Shown piece by piece: positions 33,779-44,728 of a stretch of 64,000 bases of DNA. Numbering within the stretch: position 1 is the first letter of the stretch; the number at the start of each line of letters is the position of its first letter. The position numbers and the translations under genes were made by a program. Source of the DNA: Phytophthora sp. 'mugwort' (taxonomy: Eukaryota > Oomycota > Peronosporomycetes > Peronosporales > Peronosporaceae); assembly GCA_033558025.1 (NCBI GenBank), contig JAUCEF010000016.1, forward strand, positions 3,100,001-3,164,000, in the 5' to 3' direction. The notes beneath the pieces were generated by a model. The model made no database searches, had not been told where the DNA came from, and saw nothing but the letters and a program-made list of their open reading frames with translations.

Positions 33779-36700
33779 ATGAGCCCAAGTACCATGTCGT
33801 CTGTGCAAGATACCAAGATCTCCATTGACAAGTTCAACGGCGACAACTTCGCCACCTGGAACCGCTACATGCGTGGCGTGTTCCTGACCAAGTCGGTATG
33901 GAACGTCGTGAACCGGGAGACGACGCCAAGCTTCGCGGACCTGAGGGCCATGGACGACTACGTCAAGTCCAGCAACATCGCGTTCGGTCTGATGTTGCTC
34001 CACATGAATGCGGACTACCACCATGTGGTCGACGACTGCGAGGAAGCATGGATCGCGTGGACGCGCTTGAAGACGCTGTACGGTGGATCGCAGAAGGCTG
34101 GTCGCATCTACCTGAAGCGCCAGCTCTTCAGCATGGAGATGGCAGAAGGCGGCAATGTGCTTCATCATTGCAACGAAGTCCTCAACATCAGCGCCAAGCT
34201 CAGCAGCATCGGCGCCAAGATGGAGGATGAAGACGTGGCAATCTGCCTGTTACGGAGTCTGCCCAAGAGTTTCGAGAACGTGGTTCTCAACTTGGAGATG
34301 AGCAACGCAGAGCTGCGCACTCAAGACGTGATCAAGGTGCTCACGAACGAGCACATCAAGCGGCAGGGCGAGAAGACTGCTCAGGTGAAGATTGAAGACA
34401 CTGCAAGGGCCTTTAATGCCGAGCGTGAAAGCCGCCACTGCACTTACTGCGGGAAATCGGGACACGTCGTGGACAAGTGCTGGACCAAGCAAAAGGATGA
34501 CAATCGAGGTGCACGACGTGGCCGGTCTGGTCGCGGTGCGACCAATGTCCAATGGCGCGACGACAGCGATGATGACTTCATCGCGTTTGCGGTCTCTATG
34601 GAGTGTGGTATCTCCAAGACCAACAAGTTTCAAGGCTCATGGGCCATCGACAGTGGTGCCACGCACCACATCTGCAATGACAAGAATAAGTTTGTCAACA
34701 TCAAGGCATGCGACGAAGGTGAACTCACTGTCGCAAACGGCAATACTGCCAAGATCAAGGGAGTTGGAACGGTCATGCAGCGCGTCACCTTGCCTAATGG
34801 TGGCGAACGCGACATCCACGTTCAAGACGCGCTCTACGTACCAAGTATGAACAAGAATCTGCTTTCGGTACCCCAGATCAACCGAAGCGGACAGTTCAAG
34901 GTGGTGTTTGATGGAGCAGAAATGCACATCGCACACAAGACGTCGAAAAAGATCGTGGCTTCCGCGGACCTGATCGACGGTCTCTACTGGCTCCGGGTGC
35001 CAAGTTTCGCTGCGAATTCGGTGACCGATGTATCGATCAACGCGGTCGATCTTCATGCACGTATGGGTCACGCACCCAGCGACGTTCTTCGGAAGATGGT
35101 CTCAAGTGGCATGGTCACGGGTGCCAAGATGCCGACATCGTCAAAGAACTCAAGCCAGTGTCGCGGGTGCCAACAAGGAAAAATGGTGCAAAAGCCCTTC
35201 CCAAGCAACCCGAACAAGCCCAAGTACAAGCCGTTCGAGTTCCTTCACTTTGATATTTGTGGACCCATGGAGGAAGAGTCGCTGGGTGGCAGTCGCTACT
35301 TGCTGCTTCTCACGGACGAAGCCAGCAGCTGCATGACGGGATTCTGCTTGCAAGCCAAGTCGGAAAGCGAAGGCTGCTTGCGTCGCTTCATTACCAAGGT
35401 GGAGAAGCAATTCGATGCCAAGGTGAAGTTTGTGCGGCATGATGGAGCCAAAGAGTTCGCGACCAACTTGCTCAAGACTTTCTACGAAGACCACGGCATC
35501 GAAGTCCAGCCCACGGTTCGGTATGCGCACCAAACCAACGCAACTGCTGAGCGCGCCAACCGAACCATTGTGACTATCGGCCGCAGTATGCTTCACTACG
35601 CTGGCTTGGACAAGACGTTCTGGGCGGAAGCGGCAATGACGGCAATTTACATCAAGAATCGTCTGCCGTCTCCGAAGTCGCCCGACAAAACTCCGTTCGA
35701 AATCATCTACAAGTCCAAGCCCAACGTCAAGCACATGCGGATCTTCGGGTGCAAGGCCTATATCTTGACGCCGAAGGAGAAGCGACTCAAGTGGGATCCC
35801 AAAGCTCGTGAAGGTATTTTCATGGGTTACGAGGAGCGTTCCAAGGCGTATCGAGTTTATGACATCGAGGCGGGGCAGGTGCTGATCTCTCGCGATGTCA
35901 CATTCGATGAGTCAAGCTTTGATGGGGCTGAAGCTATTGGTGATGAAGGAGTCAACGAAGTTGCCGACTATTTTGACGAAATGCAAGTCTCCGACAACAT
36001 TGGCACAAGGGTGTTCAAGCAGGCGGGGAAGCGGAAATCGCGTCCGGAAAACGAAGATCGCGCCAATGTTCGGCGCCCACGTCGCACTGTTGGGCTCGAA
36101 GAAGCTAGTGCACCCGACCACTCGGAAGAAGAAAACCAACGTGAATCGTCTACGCCGCAAGAAGAATCGGAAGACAACGATGAAGACAGCTCGACTTCGC
36201 CAATGTTCTGGCGTGCAAGTGCGAATGCGGTGGAAGCAAGTGACAGCGCGGAACCCAAGACATTTCAAGAAGCTGTGAACGGTCCAGACGAAGCTCATTG
36301 GCGCAAGGCAATTCGCGCTGAACTCAAGTCAATGCGGCTTCGAGGTGTTTTCCGTGCGGCGAAACTGCCTAACAATCAGCGCGCAGTCGGTACCAAGTGG
36401 GTCTTCAAAATCAAGCGCAATGCTGACGGATCCATCGAAAAATTCAAGGCTCGACTCGTCGCGAAAGGCTTCGTGCAGAAGTATGGGATCGACTACACCG
36501 AGACGTTTTCGCCCGTGATCAAGTACGTGACGCTGCGAATGATCATCGCGATCGCCAAGTACTACGGATGGCCGATCGACCAACTCGACGTGGTCACCGC
36601 GTTCCTGTACGGTTTGATGAAGGAAAAGGTGTTTTGCAGTGTGCCTGAAGGCGTGGAACTGGACGATGGTTTCGACTGCGTGGAGTTGCTCAAGGCGATC

Positions 36701-37801
36701 TACGGGCTGAAACAAGCTTCACGAGTTTGGAACGAGACCTTCGACGAGCATGTGCGCTCCATCGGTTTTCGTGTATCAAGCTACGACCCCTGCCTCTACA
36801 TCAAGGTCATCGGCGGTGAATGCGTTCTGCTGTTGGTCTACGTGGACGACGTGTTGGTGACCGGGAGCTCGGCAACATTGATTGAAGAAGTCAAGCGCCA
36901 ACTCAAGTCGCGGTTTGAGATGACCGACAGTGGCAAGTGTTCCTTCATCCTGGGGATCGAAGTGGTCGACAAGGCGGATGGCAGTGTCACCTTAAGTCAA
37001 GCTCGGTACATCAACGACATCCTGGAGCGCTTTCGCATGCAAGACTGCAAACCTGCTGCAAGTCCGGTCGACATCAGCATGAAGCTGGTCTCAAGCGACT
37101 CCACAACCAGGTTGGACGCGCCATTTCGCGAGGCTGTCGGTGCACTTATGCACTTGATGACATCGACTCGCCCGGACATTGCGTTCGCTGTTGGCTATGT
37201 ATCGCGCTTTATGGAGAACCCGCAAGTGGAACATTGGATTGCAGTCAAGCGCATTTTTCGCTACCTACAAGGTACCAAGTGGCACGGAATTCGCTTTTTG
37301 CCAGGAAAGGACGTCGACTTTCAAGGCTTTTCGGACGCCGACTGGGCAGGTGATTTAAGCAATCGCAAGTCAACGTCAGGCTATCTGTTCCAAGTTGTCG
37401 GCGGACCAGTGTCGTGGGGTTCTAAGAAGCAGTCAAGCGTATCGCTCTCGACAAGTGAGGCCGAGTACATTGCACTGAGCTTGGCCATCCAAGAAGGCAA
37501 GTGGGTGCACAAGTTGCTGTGCGAGATCCTAGCTGCTGCAGGCGGAGCCACGCCGGAGTTGAAGATTTTCGAAGACAACCAGTCGTGCATCAAGATGACC
37601 AAGAACCCAGTGAACCATGGCCGCGCCAAGCATATCGACATCAAGTACCATCACATCCGTGATGAAGTCAAGCGCGGAGAAGTGATCGTCGAATACTGCT
37701 AGACTACGACCATGCTGGCCGACATCTTGACCAAGGGACTCGCCGGACCACGCCACAAGGACTTGACGGCGGCGCTCGGCGTTCACGCGTGTTCGCATTG
37801 A
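33779..37801 (+). pseudogene. Copia Gag-Pol polyprotein, type C, single late stop
   Basis: The frame is open from the primer-site ATG to a TAG at 37700-37702, where sister copies have GAG (EYC|E). About 33 codons remain before the normal stop at 37799-37801. All domains are present: Gag, zinc knuckle [14 protein letters not shown], protease [10 protein letters not shown], integrase HHCC and catalytic [27 protein letters not shown], RNase [16 protein letters not shown] and EDNQ. The stop lies beyond the last RNase H catalytic motif, so partial activity is conceivable. This is the only essentially complete C copy in the window. Confidence 0.93.
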
Positions 37802-37808
37802 GGGGGCG

Positions 37809-38164
37809 TGTTGCAGGGTAACTTCCTTGGTACAGTGTACCAGTCCAAGTTACCCGAACCGGTTAACCGGACCGGTCCAATGCTCCCTCGCCATGATTAC
37901 GCCACGCTGATTACGCCACTCATGATTGGACGAGTAGGATGATTGGACGAGTACGGAATGATGGTGATTGGATGCACCAATTGATTGGATGCATAGTTGC
38001 ATGTCTACGTAGTATACCAGGTAGGCAGGCAAAGTAAGCTCCGATAAATCAATCACTTCTGAATTTCCATTCAACCTCTCAAGCCTCCTTCCTCGCCTCG
38101 CCTCAAGCCTCGGCGGTGTCAAGACCCCTACGTCAAGTTCAAGACCCAACGTAACCTTTCTTCA
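37809..38164 (+). repeat. 3' LTR, type C
   Basis: 356 bp after the polypurine tract GAGGGGGCG. It is followed directly by ACCATGGTTCACTGG, which is reversed RNase H coding sequence. Confidence 0.93.
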
Positions 38165-41100
38165 ACCATGGTTCACTGGGTTCTTCGTCATCTTGATGCA
38201 CGACTGGTTGTCTTCGTGGATCTTGAGCTCGGGTCCAGTCTCGTTGGCAGCCGCCAAAATCTCGCATAGCAGGCGATGAATCCACTTGCCCTCTTGGATC
38301 GCCAGACTGAGCGTGATGTATTCCGCCTCGCTCGTAGACAGCGAAACACTTGACTGCTTCTTGCTTCCCCAGCTCACTGGCGCACCCATCAGCATGAACG
38401 TGTAGCCGGAAGTCGACTTGCGGTCCGCGAGGTCGCCAGCCCAGTCCGCATCCGAACACCCACGAAAGTCGATCTTGTTGCCTGGCTTGAAACAGATTCC
38501 ATGCGTCTTGGTGCCTTGTAGATAGCGAAAAATGCGCTTGACCGCAACCCAGTGTTCCTCTTGGGGGTTCTCCATGAAGCGCGATACATAGCCTACTGCG
38601 TACGCGATATCCGGGCGAGTAGCAGTCATCAAGTGCATGAGGGCACCCACAGCTTCGCGAAACGGAGCGTTCATCTTGGTCGCTGCGTCACTTGGAACCA
38701 GTCGAGTGCTCATGTCTACCGGACTCACCACAGCCTTGCACTCGTCCATACCGAAACGCTTCAGGATATCATCCACATAACGCCGCTGGCACATCGTCAC
38801 GCTGCCGTCCGGGCCATCCACCAGCTCGATTCCAAGGACGAACACACACTTGCCACTGTCAGTCATTTCGAAGCGTGTCTTGAGGTCGTTCTTCGTGCGT
38901 GAGATCAGCTCGAGTGAACTTCCGGTGACCAACACATCGTCCACGTAGACCAGCACGAGCACACAGTGGCCATCGACAACCTTGATGTAGAGGCACGGGT
39001 CGAAGGCTGAAACTTGAAAACCGATAGAACACACGAATTCGTCGAAGGTCTCATTCCATACGCGCGAAGCTTGCTTGAGACCGTAGATCGCCTTCACCAA
39101 TTCCAAGTAGTCGAAATCACCATCCAGCTCGACGCCTTCAGGAACCACGCAGAACACCAACTCCTTCATGACGCCGTACAGAAATGCCGTTACCACGTCG
39201 AGTTGGTCGAGGGGCCAGCCAAAGTACTTGGCGATCGCGATGACCATGCGCAGCGTCACGTACTTGACCACGGGCGAGAACGTCTCCGTGTAGTCGATGC
39301 CGTACTTTTGCTTGAAACCCTTGGCTACGAGGCGCGCCTTGTACTTCTCGATCGATCCGTCGGCTTTGCGCTTAATCTTGAACACCCACTTGGTACCGAT
39401 GGCGCGTTGTCCGCTGGGCAACTTGGCAGCACGAAACACACCACGAAGTCGCATCGACTTGAGTTCCGCACGAACAGCCTTGCGCCAATGCACTTGATCA
39501 GGTCCGTTGACCGCTTCTTGGAATGTTGACGGCTCCGATAAGTCCACGGCTTCTTCGACCGCGTTGGCACTTGCACGCCAAAACACAGATGGAGTCGATT
39601 CTTCATCTTGGTCTCCAGACTTTTCTTCTTCATCTGCGTCTGTTCGGTGCGAAGGGGAGTCGTTCGGTGCACTTGCTTCTTCCAGTCCAGGTCGATGACG
39701 CACAGCGCGCGGTCTTCTGACAGCTTCATCTTCGTCACTCGGGCGGCTCTTGCGCTTCCCTGCCTGTTTGTACTCCGTCTGGCGCGGACCATCATCGTCG
39801 ATGTCGAGCGAGTCGAAGTCCAGGTCGTCGACATCTTCATCAGAAATCGGCGGTGAAAGTCCAAAGCTTGATTCATCGAAGTTGACATCGCGACTGATGA
39901 CCACCTGCCCCGCCTCGATGTCATAAAGTCGATACGCCTTGGACACTTCTTCGTAACCCAGGAACAGTCCAGCGCGAGCCTTAGGATCCCACTTGAGCCG
40001 CTTCTCCTTCGGAGTCAGGATGTACGTCCGACAGCCGAAAACACGCATATGCTTCACACTCGGCTTGAACTTGTAGACGATCTCGAACGGAGTCTTGTGC
40101 TCGATCTTGGGTGACGGCAGGCGGTTCTTCACATAGATGGCCGTCATCGCCGCCTCAGCCCAGAAACACTTGTCCAGCTTGGCGTGATGCAACATGCTGC
40201 GGCCGATCGTGACGATAGTTCGGATGGCTCGCTCTGCCGTGCCGTTGGTCTGGTGCGCGTACGGAACCGTGGTTTGCTGCTCGATGCCTTCGTCTTCGTA
40301 AAAATCCTTGAGCGAGTTAGTCGCAAACTCACGAGCTCCGTCGTGCCGCACAAACTTGACCTTCTTGCCAAACTGCGTCTGCACCTTCATGATGTATGTC
40401 TTGATGCAGTCTTCACTTTCCGACTTGGCGCGCAGACAGAAACCCTTCATGCATCCGCTGGCTTCGTCCACGATCAGTAGCAGGTACTTGCTGCCGCCAA
40501 GCGAGTTTTCCTCCATGGGTCCGCAGATGTCAAAGTGGAGCAGCTCAAATGTGTCGTAGCGACGCTTGTCACGGTTGCTTGGGAATGGTTTTTGGACCAT
40601 TTTGCCTTGCTGGCAACCACGACACACACTTGGTCCACTCGACTTGGAAGGTGCTTTCGCGTCCTTGATCATCTTGGTGTCGACCATCTTGCGAAGAACC
40701 TCGACTGGAGCGTGACCCATACGCGCGTGCAAATCGACCGTCCTTCCACTTATCGCCGCATTTGCCGATCGCTGAGGTGTGCGAAGCCAGTAGAGTCCGT
40801 CCACGAGATCCGCCGTCGCCACCACTTGATTCGAGTCCTTGCGCGAAACGTGCATCTCAGTGCCGTCAAATATCACTTGGAACTTGCCATGCTTGTTTAT
40901 CTGCGGCACTGAAAGCAGATTCTTGCTCATATTTGGCACGTAAAGCGCGTTCTTGATCTCGATCTCGCGCTCGTCGCCGTTGGACAGGACCACTCTTTCC
41001 ACGATGGTCCCCACACCCTTGATGGCAGCCTTGTTGCCATCGGCCACCGAAAGTTCGCCTTCATTTCGCTCGATCAAATTGGCGAATTTGGACTTGTCGT

Positions 41101-42028
41101 TGCAAATATGGTGCGTGGCACCGCTGTCGACCGCCCACATCCCGGACACATTCTTGTCCGTCGAAACCCCACATTCCAGGGAAACCGCGAACGCCACTCG
41201 ATCGTAGTCGTTGTCGTAGCCGTCGCTGTCGTTTCTCCACTGGATGTTGTTGGCCCCGCGTCCACGGCCGTTGCCGCCGCGTCTTGGCCCTCGGTTCTCG
41301 TCCTTCTGCTTGGTCCAGCACTTGTCAATGATGTGCCCCAATTTTCCGCAGTCCGTGCACTGACGAGATTCTCGCTCGGCACTGAACGCCTTGGCCGCGT
41401 CTTCAGTTTTCACCGACGGAGTCTTCTCGCCCTGCCGCTTGATATGCTCGTTCGTGAGCACCTTCACGACGTCTTGCGACCGCAGCTCCGCGCACTCATC
41501 TCCAAGTTCAGTACGACGTTCTCGTAGCTCTTGGGGAGACTGCGCAGCAAGCAGATCGCCACGTCCTCGTCCTCCATCTTGGCGCCGATGCTGCTGAGCT
41601 TGGCGCTGATGTTCAGGACATCATTGCAATGATGCAACCAACACATTGCCGCCTTCCGACATCTCCATGCTGAAGAGCTGTCGCTTCAGGTAGATGCGAC
41701 CAGCCTTCTGCGATCCACCGTACAGCGTCTTCAAGCGCGTCCACGCGATCCATGCTTCCTCGCAGTCATCGACCACATGATGGTAGTCGGCGTCCATGTG
41801 AAGCAACATCAGTCCAAAAGCGATGTTGCTCGACTTGACATACTCGTCCTTGGCCCGGGAGTCCGTAAAGGATGGAGACGTTTCCCGATTCACCACATGC
41901 CACGTCGACTTGGTCACGAACACGCCGCGCATGTAGCGGTTCCACGTCGCGTAATTGTCTCCGTTCAACTTGTCGATGGAGACCTTGGTCGAGACGTCTT
42001 GGGCAGAGGACATGGTGCTTGGGCTCAT
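38165..42028 (-). pseudogene. Copia polyprotein, type B, reversed; two gag frameshifts, 3' end lost
   Basis: The start is the primer-site ATG at 42028. Gag carries the same GTTG insertion (about 41632-41645) and compensating one-base loss (about 41495) as the plus-strand copy at 28296. From 41467 it is open through zinc knuckle, protease, integrase, RT YVDD and most of RNase H. The first zinc-knuckle pair has become CTDC, which keeps both cysteines. It is cut at KNPVNHG by the C element, so the last 60 or so codons, the polypurine tract and the 3' LTR are missing. With 28296-32334 it forms a 4-kb inverted repeat. Confidence 0.9.
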
Positions 42029-42032
42029 AACC

Positions 42033-42275
42033 TGATAAAGGTGTAAAAGGTATGGATCTTGATAAGTGAAGCTTGGACGGAGCGAAGGAGGTTCTGTACT
42101 TGGTGCGAAGACCGGAGTGAAGACCACTTGAGCTGAAGAAGGAAGATTCGAAAGTGATTGATTTATCGGAGCTTACACTACCTAGTCTACCACATAGATA
42201 TGCAGCCCTGCATTCAATCATTTGGTGCATCCAATCACCAACACTCCGCACTCGTCCAATCATCCTACTCGTCTA
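42033..42275 (-). repeat. Truncated reversed LTR, type B
   Basis: This is the 5' LTR of the reversed element. It contains only the inner 243 bp; the outer 100 or so bases are missing, and the break (CTACTCGTCTA) is joined directly to a complete plus-strand B LTR. Confidence 0.9.
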
Positions 42276-42613
42276 TATTGAGGGTTGCCGGGTTTTTGTG
42301 TACCAGTAACCGGTTAACCCGAACCGGTCCAACACGATCCCGCGATGTTTACGGTACGTTGTTTACGCAACCGATGATTAGACGAGTAGGATGATTGGAC
42401 GAGTGCGGAGTGTTGGTGATTGGATGCACCAAATGATTGGATGCAGGGCTGCATATCTATGTGGTAGACTAGGTAGTGTAAGCTCCGATAAATCAATCAC
42501 TTTCGAATCTTCCTTCTTCAGCTCAAGTGGTCTTCACTCCGGTCTTCGCACCAAGTACAGAACCTCCTTCGCTCCGTCCAAGCTTCACTTATCAAGATCC
42601 ATACCTTTTATCA
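42276..42613 (+). repeat. LTR, type B (right end of composite)
   Basis: 338 bp, TATTGAGGG...TTTATCA. It has lost several bases near its start (GGGTTTTTGTGTACCAG) relative to other B LTRs. It abuts CAGTC and the D pol frame. Confidence 0.93.
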
Positions 42614-42618
42614 CAGTC
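42614..42618. repeat. Target-site duplication CAGTC (right)
   Basis: It matches 27936-27940. Confidence 0.93.
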
Positions 42619-44472
42619 GGCATCGGACGACGAAGATGAAGAGGCTGCGCGGGATGATGAATTCTTGCCCGGCAGCAAGAGACACCCGCGGACACAGTCG
42701 CTGGAGGAAGCGGTGGAGACCCCGACTGCCAAGCGATACGCGTCAGAGAATCGACGCCAAGGCCTGGATGAGATGTCTGCCATGGCTCGAGACAACGACA
42801 AGAGCTTCGAGGCTGCGTACGTCGTGGATTCAGTGGGAGAAATGCCGACCACGTTCAAGTCGGCGATGGAATCCAGCGACGCACGCAAATGGAAGGAGGC
42901 TTGCGACTCGGAGTACGACGCGCTGCGCAAGAACGACACATGGGACGTGGTACCGCTGCCCAAGGGACGCAAGGCCATCGGCTGTCGATGGGTCTATCGC
43001 GTGAAGGAGAACCAAGCCGGCGAGATCGAACGATACAAGGCGCGCCTGGTGGCTAAGGGCTTCTCGCAGAAGCACGGCATCGACTACGACGAGACCTTCG
43101 CGCCCGTGGCAAGTTCACGTCCATCCGAATCGTGCTAGCGATGGCTGCCAAGTACGGGCTCAAGCTGCACCAGATGGACGTTAAGACAGCCTTTCTTAAC
43201 GGCGTCCTTGATGAAGACATCTACATGCAGCAGCCGGACGGATACGCAAGCGAAGGACGCCCGGATCATGTGTGCAAGCTCAAGCGCGCGCTCTACGGTC
43301 TCAAGCAGTCGTCGCGCGTGTAGAACCACACCATCGACGACTTCATGCTCAAGCTGGACTTCGACAAGTGCGAGACCGACCACTGCGTCTACGTCAAGCG
43401 CAACGGCGACAGCATGGTGCTCGTGGTGCTGTACGTGGACGACCTGGTGATTGCGAGCAGCGATGACGACATGCTCAAGGCGACCAAGAGCGCACTAAGC
43501 AAGCGGTTCGAGATGACGGACCTAGGCGAGCTGAGCTACTTTCTCGGAATGCAGATCAAGACATCAAGGCTGGTGAGGTGACCATGCGGCAGACCAAGTT
43601 CGCGCGGAGCATCCTGAGCAAGTTCAGCATGGAGAACAGCAAGCCCGTGAAAACGCCGCAGGACCCCGGACTCAAGCTGACCAAGGCTATGTGCGACGGC
43701 GGGTGCAAGCATGATGACACCATGGCAGGCGTGCCTTACCGGAACGCCGTGGGCTGCCTCATGTACTTGATGGTGGGCACCCAACCGGATCTGGCTGCGG
43801 CAGTGGGCACACTGAGTCAGTTCGCTGCAGACCCATGCCCCACGCACTGGCAAGCACTCAAGCGCGTCCTCCGCTACATCCAAGGCACGGCGACGTACGG
43901 CATCGAGTTTCGCACCAAGGACCAAGACGGCGTCTGCGGCTACTCGGATGCGGACTGGGCGGGTGATGTGGAGTCGCGCCGCAGCACGAGCGGATACGCG
44001 TTCATAATGAGCGGTGGATGCGTGAGCTGGCGCAGCAAGAAGCAGAGGACGGTGGCACTATCGTCGACGGAAGCCGAGTACATGGCGCTATCGGAGGCAA
44101 CACAGGAGGCCGTGTGGCTCAAGGCGTTTCTGTGCGAGATAGGCGAAACCACAGAAGGCGATCAAGATCTACGAAGACAACCAAGGATCCATCGCGCTTG
44201 CCAAGAATCCCGAGGTTCACAAGCGTACCAAGCATATCGACATTCGCTACCACTTCGTGCGCGAGAAGGTCGAGGACGGAGAAGTGGTGCTCGAGTACTG
44301 TCCGACTCAAGACAAGCTGGCGGACCTGATGACCAAGCCCATTCCAGCGGCGCAGTTCGACTGTCTCCTGAGTAAGCTCGGCATCGAAGCACCGAAGGCT
44401 ATCGAGTCGAGTGGGAGTGTTGTCAAGGAACGCCTCGAGCAGCTGCTGTATACCGGTAGGATACCGGTATGA
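42619..44472 (+). pseudogene. D-type copia pol, 3' part (linker, RT, RNase H) with stops and frameshifts
   Basis: It continues the D frame after the composite insertion: acidic linker, RT N-terminus (WVYRVKENQAGEIERYKARL), RT core with YVDDLVIAS and RNase H ([17 protein letters not shown]). Lesions are a one-base loss near 43109, TGG to TAG at 43321-43323, a 4-base loss near 43557 and a shift near 44155. The first two recur at the same places in the second D copy. The last coding frame runs into the 3' LTR and stops at 44470-44472. It was already defective before duplication. Confidence 0.87.
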
Positions 44473-44728
44473 CCTTCACTCAGTGGCACCTCAATCACTC
44501 GGCGATTACGGGACGATGATTACGATGCACGTGGGTACAAGATTGTGGGTACAAGATGGTCATCGACGTGGCGCTCTGCGATTGGCTGAAGTAACCCAGT
44601 ATCCAATAGAGAATCCAGTAGAGTGTACCCAGTAGGTAGAACTGTAGGCTTAGAGGTAGCAAGGAGTTTGCGAACTAAGGACCTAAATCAATCACTTTGC
44701 ATTTTGCCATCAAGTGACCAAGCCTTTT
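44418..44728 (+). repeat. Single LTR shared by two D elements
   Basis: 311 bp, TGTTGTCAAGG...CCTTTT. It is the 3' LTR of the first D copy and the only LTR before the second. Confidence 0.85.

Larger units (their letters stand above)
33418..38164 (+). mobile_element. Full-length Ty1/copia element, type C (4747 bp)
   Basis: Two C LTRs (357 and 356 bp, differing by one lost base and at least one substitution), a primer-binding site, a near-complete polyprotein and a polypurine tract are present. The flanks do not match: CAGAA on the left and ACCAT on the right. The ends therefore probably come from two different C insertions joined by recombination. Confidence 0.9.
28296..42028. repeat. Large inverted repeat of two B-type elements
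   Basis: The arms are 28296 to about 32150 (plus) and 38165-42028 (minus), closely similar and sharing two gag lesions. They are separated by about 6 kb of A and C sequence. Confidence 0.85.
27941..42613 (+). mobile_element. Composite 14.7-kb insertion bounded by B LTRs and a CAGTC duplication
   Basis: Both outer ends are plus-strand B LTRs and both flanks are CAGTC, so it entered the D element as one B retrotransposon. Its inside has since been replaced or expanded. In order it holds a B/A element (28296-32334), an A LTR and gag fragment, a full C element, a reversed B element (38165-42028) and a truncated reversed B LTR. Confidence 0.85.
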
